Assembly (NCBI RefSeq): GCF_000208865.1
Contig: NC_018396.1
Span: forward strand, 2,690,630-2,754,629
DNA length: 64,000 nucleotides
Origin: Neospora caninum Liverpool
Taxonomy: Eukaryota > Apicomplexa > Conoidasida > Eucoccidiorida > Sarcocystidae
Reading direction: 5' to 3'
The notes below the pieces were generated by a model, which had not been told where the DNA came from, made no database searches, and saw nothing but the letters and a program-made list of their open reading frames with translations. The translations under genes were made by a program, and so were the position numbers. Positions 23,254-34,777 of the stretch are shown in pieces. Positions within the stretch are counted from its first letter, which is position 1; each line of letters starts with the position of its first letter.

Positions 23254-24342
23254 ACTCTCCGTTCCGTGCAGCGTGGGGGGAAGTCTTTTTGTTCTCTACA
23301 CACATGTGACGAAAGGAAAGCCAGAGAAGAAGGAAGCGCCCAAGAGAGGCGGTGGGAGTGACAGGCACTCGGGGTGGGAGGAGCACTGACGGGACCGTCC
23401 CCGAAGTTGTAGAGGAGAGAGTATTTGTGGAGGACTTGAACGAAAGCGTGTGCTCGGACCGTTTGTTCGGTGTGGCGGTGTCTTGTCGCATGGTCCAGTG
23501 CGAGCTGGCTCGCCTGGAAGAAACTGTCGACTTCCCACTGGCAACTCCAGTCGCGCGGAGAACCTCAGCTGGCCCTGCGCGTGGCCTTCGGGTCGTGTGA
23601 AGCGAGGACAAGTTGCGTTTCTTAACAGACTCCAAAGAGAGGGGCGGTTTTGCGTGGATACGCGCGGTAGCTTGACAGAGAGTAGTTACTTCGTTGCGCC
23701 ACTGCTGCCGCTTACCCTCTCATTCTGCCTTGACAACTCGGAGAGCACTGCGACCCGTTGGGAACGCCGTGATTTGCAGTCCGATCCCATCGCACATTGA
23801 AGTAGCTGTGTCGCATCGTGGCAGTTTCCCTCCCCTGCCGCGTGTGTCGTACCCCCGCGTGTAGACCGCGATGACGGAAAATGCGTCTTATACACCACAC
23901 TGATGGGAACGCAGTCCTACGGGCTCTCGACATATCCACTCCAGTGCCACTTTGGGCGGGTCGTTGGGCACTCACAAAGGCGGTCTTCGTGGATGAGAGC
24001 GGTAGTACTATACCGTAAGAACCATGCAGGCCCCTGTCAAGTAGGCCCTTTGGAGTCCTGACCTCAAATCCCCTGAGTACATAGAATCACAGAATTCGGT
24101 ATTCACATGTAAATCTAATAGTATCATAAGTAAGCCACGCGGTTCGAGAGGAGTGTGGGTTGTACCGTCGCGCCTGCCTGTAGTGTCAATACCGTTGTAA
24201 CAAAGAAGAAGCAACATCAACTTTTGTGGCGAGCGTAGAGCGAGAACCTTGACGCGTGCTGGCTGGAAAAAGTCGCGTGTTGCTCCACTGGAAGTCGGCT
24301 AACGTAGGAAACCCCGGTTGTTCTATCTTGTTCTTGTGAGAC

Positions 24343-24400
24343 TTATCAGAAGTTTCCTTTACCTATCAGAAGTTTCTTTTGCATACCAGAAGTTTCCTGT
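24343..24400. repeat. 20-bp tandem repeat, three imperfect copies
   Basis: The unit TATCAGAAGTTTCCTTTACC recurs three times with exact 20-bp spacing of the core CAGAAGTTTC (starting at about 24347, 24367 and 24387) and a few substitutions in the third copy. It lies between the 3' ends of RPSA and the coiled-coil gene. Confidence 0.85.
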
Positions 24401-24427
24401 TGTGCTACTACGGTAGTGTGCAAAGGA

Positions 24428-24443
24428 ATATATATATATATAT
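24428..24443. repeat. (TA)n microsatellite
   Basis: A short TA tract just beyond the 20-bp tandem repeat. Confidence 0.85.
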
Positions 24444-24854
24444 CTCACGCGGATGGCTCGATCTGTGGCGCATTCGCCAGAGGAACCCCCACATCTTTGT
24501 GTACACTTTAAACTCGTCGTTCCCCTGTAGGTGCACACTGGCATCCGTACGTAAACGGGAGATGAGAACTGGTACCCGAGACTGTGTGCACTCTGCTCAA
24601 ATGAAGGCAGTTGACATATTGTCATGACTGCGTTGACGCACCAGCTATGAAAGCTATATAGTCTAAGCGACTGGGCTATGTATGTGCGAAGAAAGAGACG
24701 TCGATTAGTATGAAAACTACCGTGCTTGCAGAATGGTGCGAAGCACCGAATACAAGTGAACCATCACACCTCTCCTGACGTGGAAAGAGGGCGCGTCATT
24801 GAAGATGCGTTGGTTTCCTTCGAAGTTGATGCACTTGCGGAAAACCAAGACGCT

Positions 24855-25954
24855 CTAATCGACCAGTCGCCCCCCCCCCCCCCCCCGCCAAGAAGCTGAA
24901 CCAGTCCGGCTTCTCAGGTGATAAAGCCCTGACACCAAGTAAATGAGCAGCGTTGTCTCGGACGCCACCAGAGATTTTTGGATGTGGAGCCAAAAAAGGG
25001 CTTGAGTTCGATATATCTTTTGCTTTTCTACGACAACAGTCTTCTCTCGCTCTCGGCAAAGCAAACTGCACGAACAACCGTCACATGGTGTTCCGCTCAA
25101 AAAATCGAGTTACAAATATTATTTTTGACTTCACAACTCAGGTTGCCATCAAGTTCACAGTGACACATGTTCACTAGGTACACAATTCATTGATATTCAG
25201 CACTACCGGCATAAATGCGCATTTACCTCTGGGCTGTCCAACAGTTTGTCTTATCTGCCGAAAAATTAAGGCAGAATTTTTGACTTATTTTGGCATCATC
25301 GATCTTTATGACATGACCTCCCCTGTGCATTTGCAGCTTCCGTCTAAGCAGTATCCAGTTTCTGCACACTTCTGAAAGAGTCGATTCTCGCATCTCCTCT
25401 ACCCGCTTCGTGATTTCCTCTTGGCTGCATTTGAGTTTTGTCTTAGCACCCTGCAGAAAAAAAACCGTGTCGTGTGTATTCTCGAAGCAAGTTCGAAAAT
25501 AAAACAAGGTCAGAAAATCTTCTACGTCCACCGCTGACCCCACAGAACACTGCTGGAGGCATTCGATATTCAACTGTTGGAATTAGATGAACAAGAAATG
25601 AAACTCTCTCAGGCGGCTTCATCGGTAACCCTCCTGGTCATGGTGGCATTCGCAAGACGCTTTTGCGAAGGTGAGAAGTTTATATCTCTGCGCGAAAACG
25701 TTTTTCACAGCTTACCATCTGCTGAAGCATCAACTCTTTCTTAGCGAAGCGAGCTATCATTTCAGACACAAGTAGTAACAGGCAGCACTCTGAAGCAGGT
25801 TTCGCGACTAGTGGCGACTGCGTGCACAGTGCGTTTGACACATGACACAGTTCCCCACATTTAGAAAGCTTTATAAACTGAACGTCGCAGGCTTTGCTTC
25901 TTCACTTACAGAGAAGGCGTCACGGAGCTGTTTGTGCCGTTCGGATTCCTCGTT
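24855..25954 (-). CDS. Unrecognised coiled-coil protein, C-terminal exons
   Basis: Three complete minus-strand exons join in phase: complement(join(24855..25065, 25227..25450, 25716..25787)). A further upstream exon ends at a good donor at 25910 (TCT|GTAAGT) in a frame open to about 25954. The 5' end is not found. The peptide is Lys/Glu/Leu-rich and helical: ERHKQLRDAFS, SEMIARFAKKELMLQQM, CSQEEITKRVEEMRESTLSE, then a basic LLRRKLQMHRGGHVIKI and a tail REREKTVVVEKQKIYR. The acceptor of the middle exon (tttttttctgcag) is strong. The last exon reads through a 17-bp C tract (G tract on the coding strand) as five glycines, nine codons before the stop. It looks like a structural coiled-coil component; no function is assigned. 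Confidence 0.45.
24870..24886. repeat. Poly(C) tract, 17 bp
   Basis: An uninterrupted run of 17 C on the plus strand, inside the proposed last exon of the minus-strand coiled-coil gene. Confidence 0.9.
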
Positions 25955-26220
25955 TCAAAATCGCAATGCCCCGACGGGGTACTTTCTGTTTGCCAGTCTC
26001 CTTGATGTCTTCCATTGAAGTTGTACACCTACGGTGGTCGATTACTGGAATACACGTTCCTTGAAAGTCGTATGCAGTTTCTGAAAGTGTGATTGCATGT
26101 TGCGCAGTTGATGCGACCTCTACAAGGCTGCTCGAGAGTACACTCCAAACACTCGGCCTCGAGTCTAGACGTCCGTCTCATGTTTGGCGACATCAGTTCC
26201 AAGACAATCCTGCTAGGACG

Positions 26221-26760
26221 ATGTCTCGATCTGAAAAGCCATTACCTAATTTGGTGCCGAGACCCCTTCTCTTGCAAAGTATCACCGTGTCGCAAGGAGA
26301 ACCTGTTTTTTTGCAGCTGCAGAACTCGACACGCAGCGGAAGTGAAGCCTCTTCAGGCACAGTGACAGCAAGAGGCGCTGCGGATTTGGATCTTTTGAAC
26401 GCGTACGACAACGCCCTCGCGGACGCACTGGAGGCTGCAATCGAAGCGAGAAAAGTATGGCACGACAGAGGAAGACGCCCACGGGTGGCTTCAGCATCAC
26501 CGAATATTTCGAGGTTTACTGAGAGGAATCAAGCCGCCGCAATACAAGCTGCAGTCTCGGAGTTGACTTTGACACCTGTGAATGGAAGGAAAGAACTGTT
26601 TCAACTGTTTATGGACGACGCCTCCGAGATCCCCCGGGATACATGGCGAGAGATCTTGCTGTTCAGATTAGGACAGCTGCAAGAACCGAATCAATCCAGT
26701 CGGAGGGTGGTTGCTGTCGCACACACGAAATCGCCCCTCGTTCAAGAGGTAGAACCTTGA
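26221..26760 (+). CDS. Possible small protein, 179 aa, unrecognised
   Basis: An ATG frame (MSRSEKPLPN) of 179 codons ending at TGA 26758-26760. The sequence looks like ordinary protein: a helical central part (LDLLNAYDNALADALEAAIEA), a second helical part (ERNQAAAIQAAVSEL) and a closing ELFQLFMDDASEIPRDTWRE. There is no signal peptide, membrane segment or known domain. Whether it is a single-exon gene or one exon of a longer one is unclear; no strong acceptor sits just before the ATG. Confidence 0.35.
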   Translation: MSRSEKPLPNLVPRPLLLQSITVSQGEPVFLQLQNSTRSGSEASSGTVTARGAADLDLLNAYDNALADALEAAIEARKVWHDRGRRPRVASASPNISRFTERNQAAAIQAAVSELTLTPVNGRKELFQLFMDDASEIPRDTWREILLFRLGQLQEPNQSSRRVVAVAHTKSPLVQEVEP

Positions 26761-27861
26761 GGGCACGCATTCTTCACTATTCTGCTTTAGCCCTTTTGCG
26801 GATGGCGTCTTCTACTTAGTCCGTCAGCTGCGGTTTCGAGAACGGAATTTCCCTTGCGATTGGCGGAGAAAGTTTCGTGGCATCCGTCGGGAGAAAGAGG
26901 ATCCAAACCATGGATCCAATTGTTTTAGGGGGAGTGTAGGCAAACTGTTTCCTCCTAAGATGAAGCGAAATTCTTCGTAGTCGCAGGTCTCGATATATCA
27001 TGGCCTGGTATGACATACTGTTGAGGCACCGAAATCTTGTAACTACAAATACTGGAACAATCCAATAGAACCCAAGCCTTCGCTAGTCACATAAGAATCG
27101 TTCAGTTCATAGAGGGTCGAGTGCTAATGTCCCGCATGTGTTACAAGCACAAAATCTCTGCATTGCCGCTGCTTACGACCATATGTACAGCTAGCAAAGC
27201 GGCTGCTCAGAACTTGTAGTATGTGTAATGCATACAGGAGTGGACACCAGTTCCCCTTTTAGCAAGAGGGGGGCGAAGACGCTCACCGTCAACCAAGCCC
27301 CTCCCGTCGCCTGTCGTCGTGAAACGTGAATCAGATGCGGTCGCCCGTCACGCTGCGACCAGAGCTCGCCTCAGGCTCACGACGGCAGCTTCTTTTTGAG
27401 CATAGAGAGATGAATACCTCTCTAGTTCAGAGGTTCTCTGGCACGAACAGCGTGCGTGAAACTCAATTGCGACTTTGAACAGCACCTTAGTGAGCTGGAT
27501 ATTTCGGTCGTTTTCCAGCAGGTATCTACTTCTACACGTAGAACGAAAGACGAGTACCCCAATTATACGCGAGATAACTGCTAGGAATTTTCGCTGGCTC
27601 CTCGTACCAAGAGTTTGTCTTAGCTCCTAGTCTACCGTCTTGGAAGCAATCTCGTACTACGAAATCAGGAGTATCCGCTGGGCATTTTGCCTTCTCGAAA
27701 CCTCTTCGAACAATGTTTAATCGTGTGCAACCTCCGAGAGCGTGTAAGTTCCACACGGTGAAGACAGAAACAAGAGGGCAGATCCTACCAGCACAGTGAA
27801 TAAACTTGAGAGAGGATCTATCACGTCAATGACTTAAAAGACCACTTCCTTGCGACGACCC
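26761..27861. other. Intergenic region before RPL31, no gene supported
   Basis: A minus-strand frame at 27532-27750 (with DTPDFVVRDCFQDGRLG) has some protein-like character but neither an ATG start nor matching splice sites. Otherwise I see nothing here beyond the RPL31 3' UTR. Confidence 0.4.
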
Positions 27862-29709
27862 TTACTCCTCGTTCACATACTCAGTCTTCAGGTTGTTGAA
27901 AGACGCAACAGGAACATGTTGGACGAGAGTGTAGAATTTCTCCTTGCTGTCCTCGTCATCGTTTCGTCGGCGAGCGATGCGCACGCGCACACGACGAGGC
28001 ACATTTCTGATGCCGCCCGACCAGATGAACTTGTTCAGTTTGGTGTCAATGCGGACATCCTGGGGAAGCAGACAGCACACACCAACCGGCCACACGCGTT
28101 GTGGAAGGGTCACTCCGCGATATATTCAATCTTCCCTATATCTCCACCGAAATCCACCGCAGCGTTCTACGACAGCTCGTTTTTCCGGAAGAAAACGAAA
28201 ACACGCCAAGAACCACACTGAATATCGCATCTCCGCATGCTCTTCCCCACTACAGAATAGAAGTGGAAGTCTATCCACGCAGGTGTGGGATGCACAAACG
28301 AGACTCAGATGTTAGGCTCCCATCTCTTTGGAACACTGTTGCAGCAGACGATACCCCTATACTGGTTTTGCATGTTCAACCGGCATGAGTTCATACGAGA
28401 ACTCACCTTGGTGTGCATTGTCTTTTGAGCGAAACGACGGATTTCCCGAAGCGCTCTCGGTGCACGCTTCTTAAACTGGATACCATGGATCAGCTTGTGA
28501 AGGTGGATGGTGTAGTCCCGGCAGACAGGCTGCAGGGACTTGTTCTGTGCCTTGCGCGTAGTTCCTACACGCATGAGAGAGTACACACGCAGGTGAGCGA
28601 TAAGGAATAGAGGTACCACCCATATCCCCAAGAGCAGTTACAGCTTTCTGGGTACAGGATGGAGCGCATCGAAAAGTTTCCCCGAATTGTTAAAAGTAAA
28701 CATCCTGTTTCCCAGAGTGCCGACGCTGAGTCCGCGTCCGATTCGTTTACCCGCCACAGCCGAACGGGCCCACAGTTTGCCGCGCCATGCACCATTTCGG
28801 ATTCCCGTACACCACAGTACTGTCTCTCTGTCTCTTTGATGCTTTTTTGATGATGTACTGAGAGGATGTCGTCAATAATTCTCAAATTCCCACGTCGTTT
28901 TTAATTCCAGAAACGACGCCGCCGTACACGGCCTCTGGCATGCATGTTGCCCCCATACTCGTTGCGGGATTGGTACAGCAGGCCATTGACGGCAACGCCG
29001 GAGTACGGGAAGCAACGAAAATCCCATTGCAATGGGAAAGGGCGAAAAAAATTGAAAAAACACTCTTCTCCCGCTGTACTTGCTGAGGGGTAAAAAATTG
29101 TCAGCCGGCAACCAAACACTCCCGGGCGGGATGCTTACCCTTCATGGTCTCCCGGGAAAACAATAGTCCAGGCCTTTCGCCGAACGAGGTTCCCAGGTCT
29201 ATGAACAAGAAAAAAGCGCCGTAATTCACCACTGAGAAAAACGGCCGTTTGCAATATCGAGCGGACGGGAGGTTCCTGTTTTCTCGGGTCAAGAATCCGG
29301 CGAGGTCGACCCGCGAGTAGTCAATGGGATCAAACACAGCGCCCTGATGCCCACCACGGTTGCGGAAAAGTTCTTTACTGAGTAGCGGCTTATAGGCGGG
29401 AGGACGCAATGTAACCTGTGGGGTACCGCGTGCAGGTAAGTGGTGTCTTCATCGGCTTGCGGAGACTGCTGGCAGCAGAGCAATTTGCTGTGATGCAGAC
29501 GCGAAAACCTTAACCTACAAGTGCGACCAGAAAGAACCAGCCAGCTATCGCGTCCTTTCACCAAAATGGCTAGGCAGCTTCCTCAGGGAATAGAGAGTCC
29601 ACCACCTCGAAAAGGGACGGTTACAGCAGCCACCCACAACAGTGGCGTCTCTCTCGCCCAAAAGAAGTTGGTTGCCTTTGAGAGCGAGACTGTCACCTTG
29701 CCGTGCCAT
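27862..29709 (-). CDS. RPL31: 60S ribosomal protein L31 (eL31)
   Basis: A large-subunit ribosomal protein near the peptide exit tunnel, cytosolic. Exons complement(join(27862..28059, 28407..28564, 29697..29709)) give 122 aa, the usual eL31 length. Exon 2 carries [22 protein letters not shown] and [11 protein letters not shown]; exon 3 carries [36 protein letters not shown] and [15 protein letters not shown]. All are close matches to the family. The first coding exon is only 13 nt (MARQ plus one base); it was chosen because ATGGCACGGCAAG is followed by GTGACA and its phase 1 end exactly completes the codon opened by exon 2 (GA-ACT). Intron 1 is 1,132 bp and intron 2 is 347 bp. Exons 2 and 3 are certain, exon 1 probable. 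I see no GCATGC element upstream. Confidence 0.93.
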
Positions 29710-31677
29710 TGCCGCCGTCACGGAGGTTAATAAGCACTTGGTGTATGATCTGCAATAACACGTGCCAGCGTGCATCATCCACTGAGTACGCTACCTGCTC
29801 CCGTAAACCACAGGTTGAACAACTAGAGAGGAGACCTTTTGTTGTTACAGGCAAAATAGATAACATGAATTACGGACGCTTTTTATTCTACAAAAATAGT
29901 GGACCGGTGCCCCACTTTCGAACATTTGACCCCCTTTCTAGTGTATTAGTGTCCTCACACGGTGGAACCGGTTAGAACATCCATGGTGTGTCCATCACTA
30001 ATCAACGTGACTGCCCCTTGTAGGTGGAACGGAACGCGACCGTCCTGTCACTGCTTGCCCCCAGATGATAACTATTGTGGAAATAGAACCAACTGAACTC
30101 ACAGCCAGTCCCCTTGAAGAAGCCATGCCTCCTGACAGGCACGAGGTAAACCCTGTTTTCACGCGGGAGGCTGGCGCTCCGGCGGATCGTCCCGTGCCGC
30201 AGACATTTTGTACAGAGCTTTGTTCTCCCAACAACTCCAGCACGTGCAGCGTTACGTCCCAAACTACACACATCCTAACGAGACGTGAACGCCACCCTGC
30301 AAGATAGATATTAATAAGCGGTTGGAAAACGCTAAAGTGAGTGCGGTGTAAGACTTATAGAGCTCTGGACAAAAAAGTGGTCAAGGTACAGGAAGATCCT
30401 CGAAAATGGTGCGAGACACCTCGACTGTATTGAAAATCCAGCACTAGCGACCAGCGGACCGTCACCAACTTAACGAAGGCAAAGAAGCGGTATGCTGCCT
30501 GCATCAGGTCCATCACTAATTCCGATAAGGAATTGGTTGGAGACCGTCTTCTCACATTAGAAGTTCCTCCTTAGATAAGGCTTACGCGTGTCATTACGAG
30601 AACCTGCAGACCTGCATCAGTGCACACCCTTCAAGCAAAACATGGATGCCATCGCTAGCCCTGACTATCGAAGGATGGAACTTTACAGTCTGTGTATAGC
30701 TTTTTTTGGTTTACATTCTATGGCCGCAGCACACGAGCTCCACCTTTGTCCTCGAGTGACAATTCGGATGACCACTAATGAAACACGTGATTGAAGACAC
30801 CCGGAGGCTGTCGAAATAAAGCCGCAAAATTAACAGACTGTAACAGTGCCGCGACAACTGGCTCCGCAGGAACTGAATCACACTGTGGATCATGATGTAT
30901 TCCCTTACATATCTGAATGACAACCCACGAAACTCGATCGCAAGCGCATTACGCGAGCGTTTCCACCGGAGGAAGAAATTCAGGATAAGCTCAATTTGCA
31001 TATACCATCACTTGAGGGATGCTGTGCAAATCACCCCCCGATTCCCGGAGTCCAGATTGTGCTAGTGATTCACTACCTGTCACGGAAACAAAAAACGCCG
31101 CTGGGCAATGCATACCCCTTACACTCAGAGACAATTGGTTACTGATGTGCAACCTGACAGGATCCAGGAACACCAGACCCTCTAACTTGTATCGCCGAAC
31201 ACCCTCATAGTACATTCCTTCTCGCTACATTCAGTTCTCACGGTAGAACTCGCTTGCGCGTTTAGCTTTCCCTGCAGCCTTTAGCATAAACCCAAGAACT
31301 ACCCGCCGCTGAATATCAACGACTAATCACGCGACAGCGTTCACGCGTTCCCTTGCAGATCACGAACAAAAGATGGTACAGAGATGCCACATTGAGAAGT
31401 GTTGTTTGATATTCCCGTGCGATCGAGCAACGAGGGCGCAGCAGGTGTCGCAGGTTGCCAAACGGCTGCGATCCTCGTATACTTCGATGCCGTCTCGCGA
31501 AAAGTATCGTGGATGCACAGTCACCCCAAGGTTCACCTGTGGTGACCCCCTCACAATGATCGAAGACACACGGGCAGAGGGGTTTGCTCACATCCACGTG
31601 AGAGATCATACAGCCCCTCCCGAACACCTTCGGTCTCGCTTATTGACTCATTCGAGTTCACCTTATCCGGTTCAGCC
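29710..31677. other. Intergenic region, no gene supported
   Basis: It lies between the RPL31 start (-) and the stop codon of the PH-like/coiled-coil gene (-). Open frames are short (under 100 codons), without domains or paired splice sites. It should contain the RPL31 promoter and the 3' UTR of the next gene. Confidence 0.45.
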
Positions 31678-33156
31678 TTATGGCGGGCTCTCTCCATATT
31701 TCTTTCCTCTCTCATCGTCGAGCCAGCCGTCCGTGAGATGTTCGCCATGGAAACCCTTGTCAGTTAAATGGCCCCTCTCCACCTCCGCCGAGAACCGGAG
31801 CTGAGTTACATGCGCAACAAGGGTGTTCCGAAGGTGCTCCGAAGGTAACACAATAAAGAGCGGTAACGAAGATTTCCCTGCTTCCACGAAGAAAGCCACG
31901 ATGCGGTTGAGTTCTTCGTCTCGTACATCTTGCCTATAATTACCCTCTTTCTCCAGCAATCGGCGTAGTTTTTCAGACGTTGTTACTATGCGAACAACGT
32001 CTAAAACAGGAATGAACTTTATGGTATCCCGTCTAGTTAGCACAAGAAGACGGAGTGCATAGTCAACCCTCAAAGCCATGGTTCTGCGCTCTGACCCCTG
32101 CAACATCTGAACGAACATGCCGCCTTTGAGCTTAGGATCGCTGAAAAAAACGACTCCGACGGTCTTAGTCTGAACTCCGATGTCTTCCGTGGCGACGTTC
32201 GTGGCAAACCCCTCCTCCCGAAGAGCTTTCTCTTGATCGTTTAGTTGATTATTCATCTGCTTTATGTCAGTGTCCAGACCTCCACCCGTGGTTTGAGTTT
32301 CCTCGAGTGTATGCAATATTTTCCTCAAAGCATCGATGTTTTCCATAGACTTCCGCTCAACCTGTTTCTGTGCGGCAATTCGCTGGTCCGCTACCCGAAG
32401 TGCCTCTTTCAACTGTTCAACCTTTTCTTTCAGACGGTTGACCGAATTGGTTTCTTTTTCTGATTGTTTCCTGCTTGGCACCTCCCTTTCCCCGTCTAGT
32501 ATATCTTTGAGCTTTCCTTCTAAAATATGACAGTTCCGACACTTCTTCTCTCCATGATTTCCATTTCCCCGGACGGATGCTGACAACTTCGGAGAAATGA
32601 GCATGTGAGACGCATCCTCTGCCACGCAACAAGTACAGTTTTTCAGTCTGTGAAAGCTTCGTGAAAGTGGATCCTCGAAAAGCCCCTCGTCCCCTGACCT
32701 GTACCTCGGTCTGCCCACACGCCGGTAGTGGCCATTGGGGAGCCTTCTCAGATGTGTAAGTTCTGCAGCATGGACCCCCGCCACCGCAAACAACCCCGTA
32801 CGAGGCAAATTGTCTTTGCGAACAGATCTTCTAACACAATCTTCGCTTTCTGGACCAGATTCAGTTCTTGCTGCGTCTCTGGGTGGTAGTGCTGTTCCAG
32901 TCCCCGGTGAGTCATGCCGGTTACCTGCGCACCTTTCCTGGATGGGGATATGACTGCGGCTAGCTGCAGTTAGACAAGTAGGTGTTGTCCCTCCAAAAAC
33001 CTCCGAACAAACAAATAATTTCTGGGAGCTGGGAGGGGAAGACGCTCTACTCGAAGAACGCGGAGACATGGCAGGTGACCAAGAAGAAGGCGTTTGACTT
33101 TCCGTCAGCTGCTCTTCTTTCTTGCCAGCTTGCTCTTCCATACTCGGCCAGTTCAT
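31678..33156 (-). CDS. Coiled-coil protein with possible PH-like C-terminal domain
   Basis: An intronless 492-aa protein; the start is ATG at 33156 (MNWPSMEEQ), the first Met in the frame. Residues 1-180 are Ser/Pro/Arg-rich and disordered. A Cys-rich patch follows (CTCCVAED, then KKCRNCHILEGKL). Residues about 210-310 are strongly coiled-coil (NRLKEKVEQLKEALRVADQRI, KQMNNQLNDQEKAL). The last 160 residues alternate strands and end in a helix: TVGVVFFSDPKLKGGMF, RTMALRVDYALRLLVLTR, IKFIPVLDVVRIV, NRIVAFFVEAGKSSLPLFIVL and SEHLRNTLVAHVTQL. This strand-strand-helix order fits a PH-like fold, as in apicomplexan inner-membrane-complex ISP proteins, but that is inference from pattern and not from identity. 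An 11-bp duplication (about 31828-31850) lies within the C-terminal coding region. No signal peptide. Confidence 0.7.
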   Translation of the reverse strand: MNWPSMEEQAGKKEEQLTESQTPSSWSPAMSPRSSSRASSPPSSQKLFVCSEVFGGTTPTCLTAASRSHIPIQERCAGNRHDSPGTGTALPPRDAARTESGPESEDCVRRSVRKDNLPRTGLFAVAGVHAAELTHLRRLPNGHYRRVGRPRYRSGDEGLFEDPLSRSFHRLKNCTCCVAEDASHMLISPKLSASVRGNGNHGEKKCRNCHILEGKLKDILDGEREVPSRKQSEKETNSVNRLKEKVEQLKEALRVADQRIAAQKQVERKSMENIDALRKILHTLEETQTTGGGLDTDIKQMNNQLNDQEKALREEGFATNVATEDIGVQTKTVGVVFFSDPKLKGGMFVQMLQGSERRTMALRVDYALRLLVLTRRDTIKFIPVLDVVRIVTTSEKLRRLLEKEGNYRQDVRDEELNRIVAFFVEAGKSSLPLFIVLPSEHLRNTLVAHVTQLRFSAEVERGHLTDKGFHGEHLTDGWLDDERGKKYGESPP

Positions 33157-34777
33157 CTCGGTATCCAAGGTCGGTCCTGATGAATCATCGCTTCCTTGAG
33201 CTATCCTTCCTAGTGTTTTTTCTTTACGAATTTTAACGAATGTTCGTCCCGCAGATACGAACTATGAGAGAAACAACTGTCGAGCGGAGAGACCCCTCGA
33301 GGACATGCATATGCATTGGATGTAGATAGGCATACGACTACTGATGCGGTCTTGTGAAATGTCCTATAGGGAATAATTGGTTCTGAGAGAGCGCTGGAAG
33401 GGCAGAATACAAAGGCAGTTATGAGGATGACACCACCTGTCCCGCTCACTAGCTGAGGAGTTGCCCGTTGCAAATCCAGCAGGCACGAATATTAAACCGC
33501 TGATGAAGCAAAGAGGTCAGCCTGAGCACGAGAAAGTAGCGGGTGATCAGAGCGTTGGCACCTTGCCGTGGAAGAATGTCTTGTCAGTTGCGTCGGAAGA
33601 AGACCACCACCAGTGTCCTAAGAGACAAAAAACAGTGAAGCGGAGGCAGTGGCAGTTGGCTTTCTAGCGTAGTACTCAACAAGGAATCTTCATAGGTCTC
33701 CTTTCCACAATAGGATTCCACCAGTGGCCGCTGCACCGACAACACAGCTCTGTTGTTTTCCCCCCTTCCATCCATTTGGGGCACTACAGTATTGCTGGCT
33801 CGAGCCTAGTCAGGGTCTACTTGTTTGGAATACTGCATTGCTTACTAATACTCGGTGGCTGTATTCGCAACGAAGACTCCTTGCCCAGCTGAGGGACGGC
33901 AGCCTCAAAAACGTGGTGACCGAACGAGAGCGATTTTGAAACAGAGTGACGATCTTTCGTCAGCCCCTGCTCCACATGATCCACACGCCGTGCAGGTGGC
34001 TGAGTCGGTGAAGTGCCTAAGACCGATTCAACGAAACTCGCTAATTTGGCACGAAATTCCAATGTTGCAGATCCAGGCGCGGCAGCTGACTAGAAAAACC
34101 CTTACCTGCATGTGACGCACGCTTTGGAGCTGACCCGCTATCCCATGGGGACCCGAGTACGGTTGCATAAGACGAAGAAGGCCGAAGCAAACATGGAGGA
34201 ACACCGAGAGCGGGTGGACAGCTTGTACTGCGAACAGTGACCGCTTTGAACACCCGGAACTGAGCACAATGAGCCGTCAAAATTGCTGGTACCAGCTCAT
34301 GACCCGCAAAAGGAGCCTTCCCAATGGATAAATCAATACATTCGACAGAGGGGACAAGACTGAAAAGGGAAGGAGTGTTTCGAGCAACTCAGAGCGACAG
34401 TACAAGTGAAAGAACAACAAAAGGCTGCTGCGAGTTCATATGAGACGAGATGAGGACGGCTGCCGCCGTCAGGAGAGAGGGAAGCGGGGACAACAGCTCT
34501 GTGGGTCACGTCTCAACACCCCGGCTGGCAACAAGCTTCACACTACCACCCAAAAGTTCCACGGACAGCAGAGGCAACTCAGTCATCCAGCCAGCGAGGG
34601 AGCCAGATTGCATGGGAGAATACTTCATCGATTTCACCGTGTGAGGGGAAGAACTTGCTTCGTTCGAGAATGGCAAAGTGCCTGAACCGCACTTGACTCT
34701 GGTCCAGGTCACGCCACGTAGCTTGCTGTAGGGTTTCCTCGACGTTCGGATGGCTTGCTAGGATTGCGGACTGGATT
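33157..34777. other. Intergenic region, no gene supported
   Basis: The promoter side of the PH-like/coiled-coil gene. Frames are all under 90 codons and unlike any family I know. I see nothing else in it. Confidence 0.45.

Larger units (their letters stand above)
23254..24854. other. RPSA 3' flank, converging on a minus-strand gene
   Basis: No gene is recognised. It holds the RPSA 3' UTR, a 20-bp triple tandem repeat and a (TA)n tract (24428-24443). The minus-strand frame 22721-23635 is antisense to RPSA exon 4 and its introns and has no family resemblance. Confidence 0.5.

Noticed and set aside
27420..27760. Possible mitochondrial-DNA-derived fragment (NUMT)
   Set aside because: Coccidian nuclear genomes carry many, and this stretch looked rRNA-like, but I could not match it to a mitochondrial gene with any confidence.
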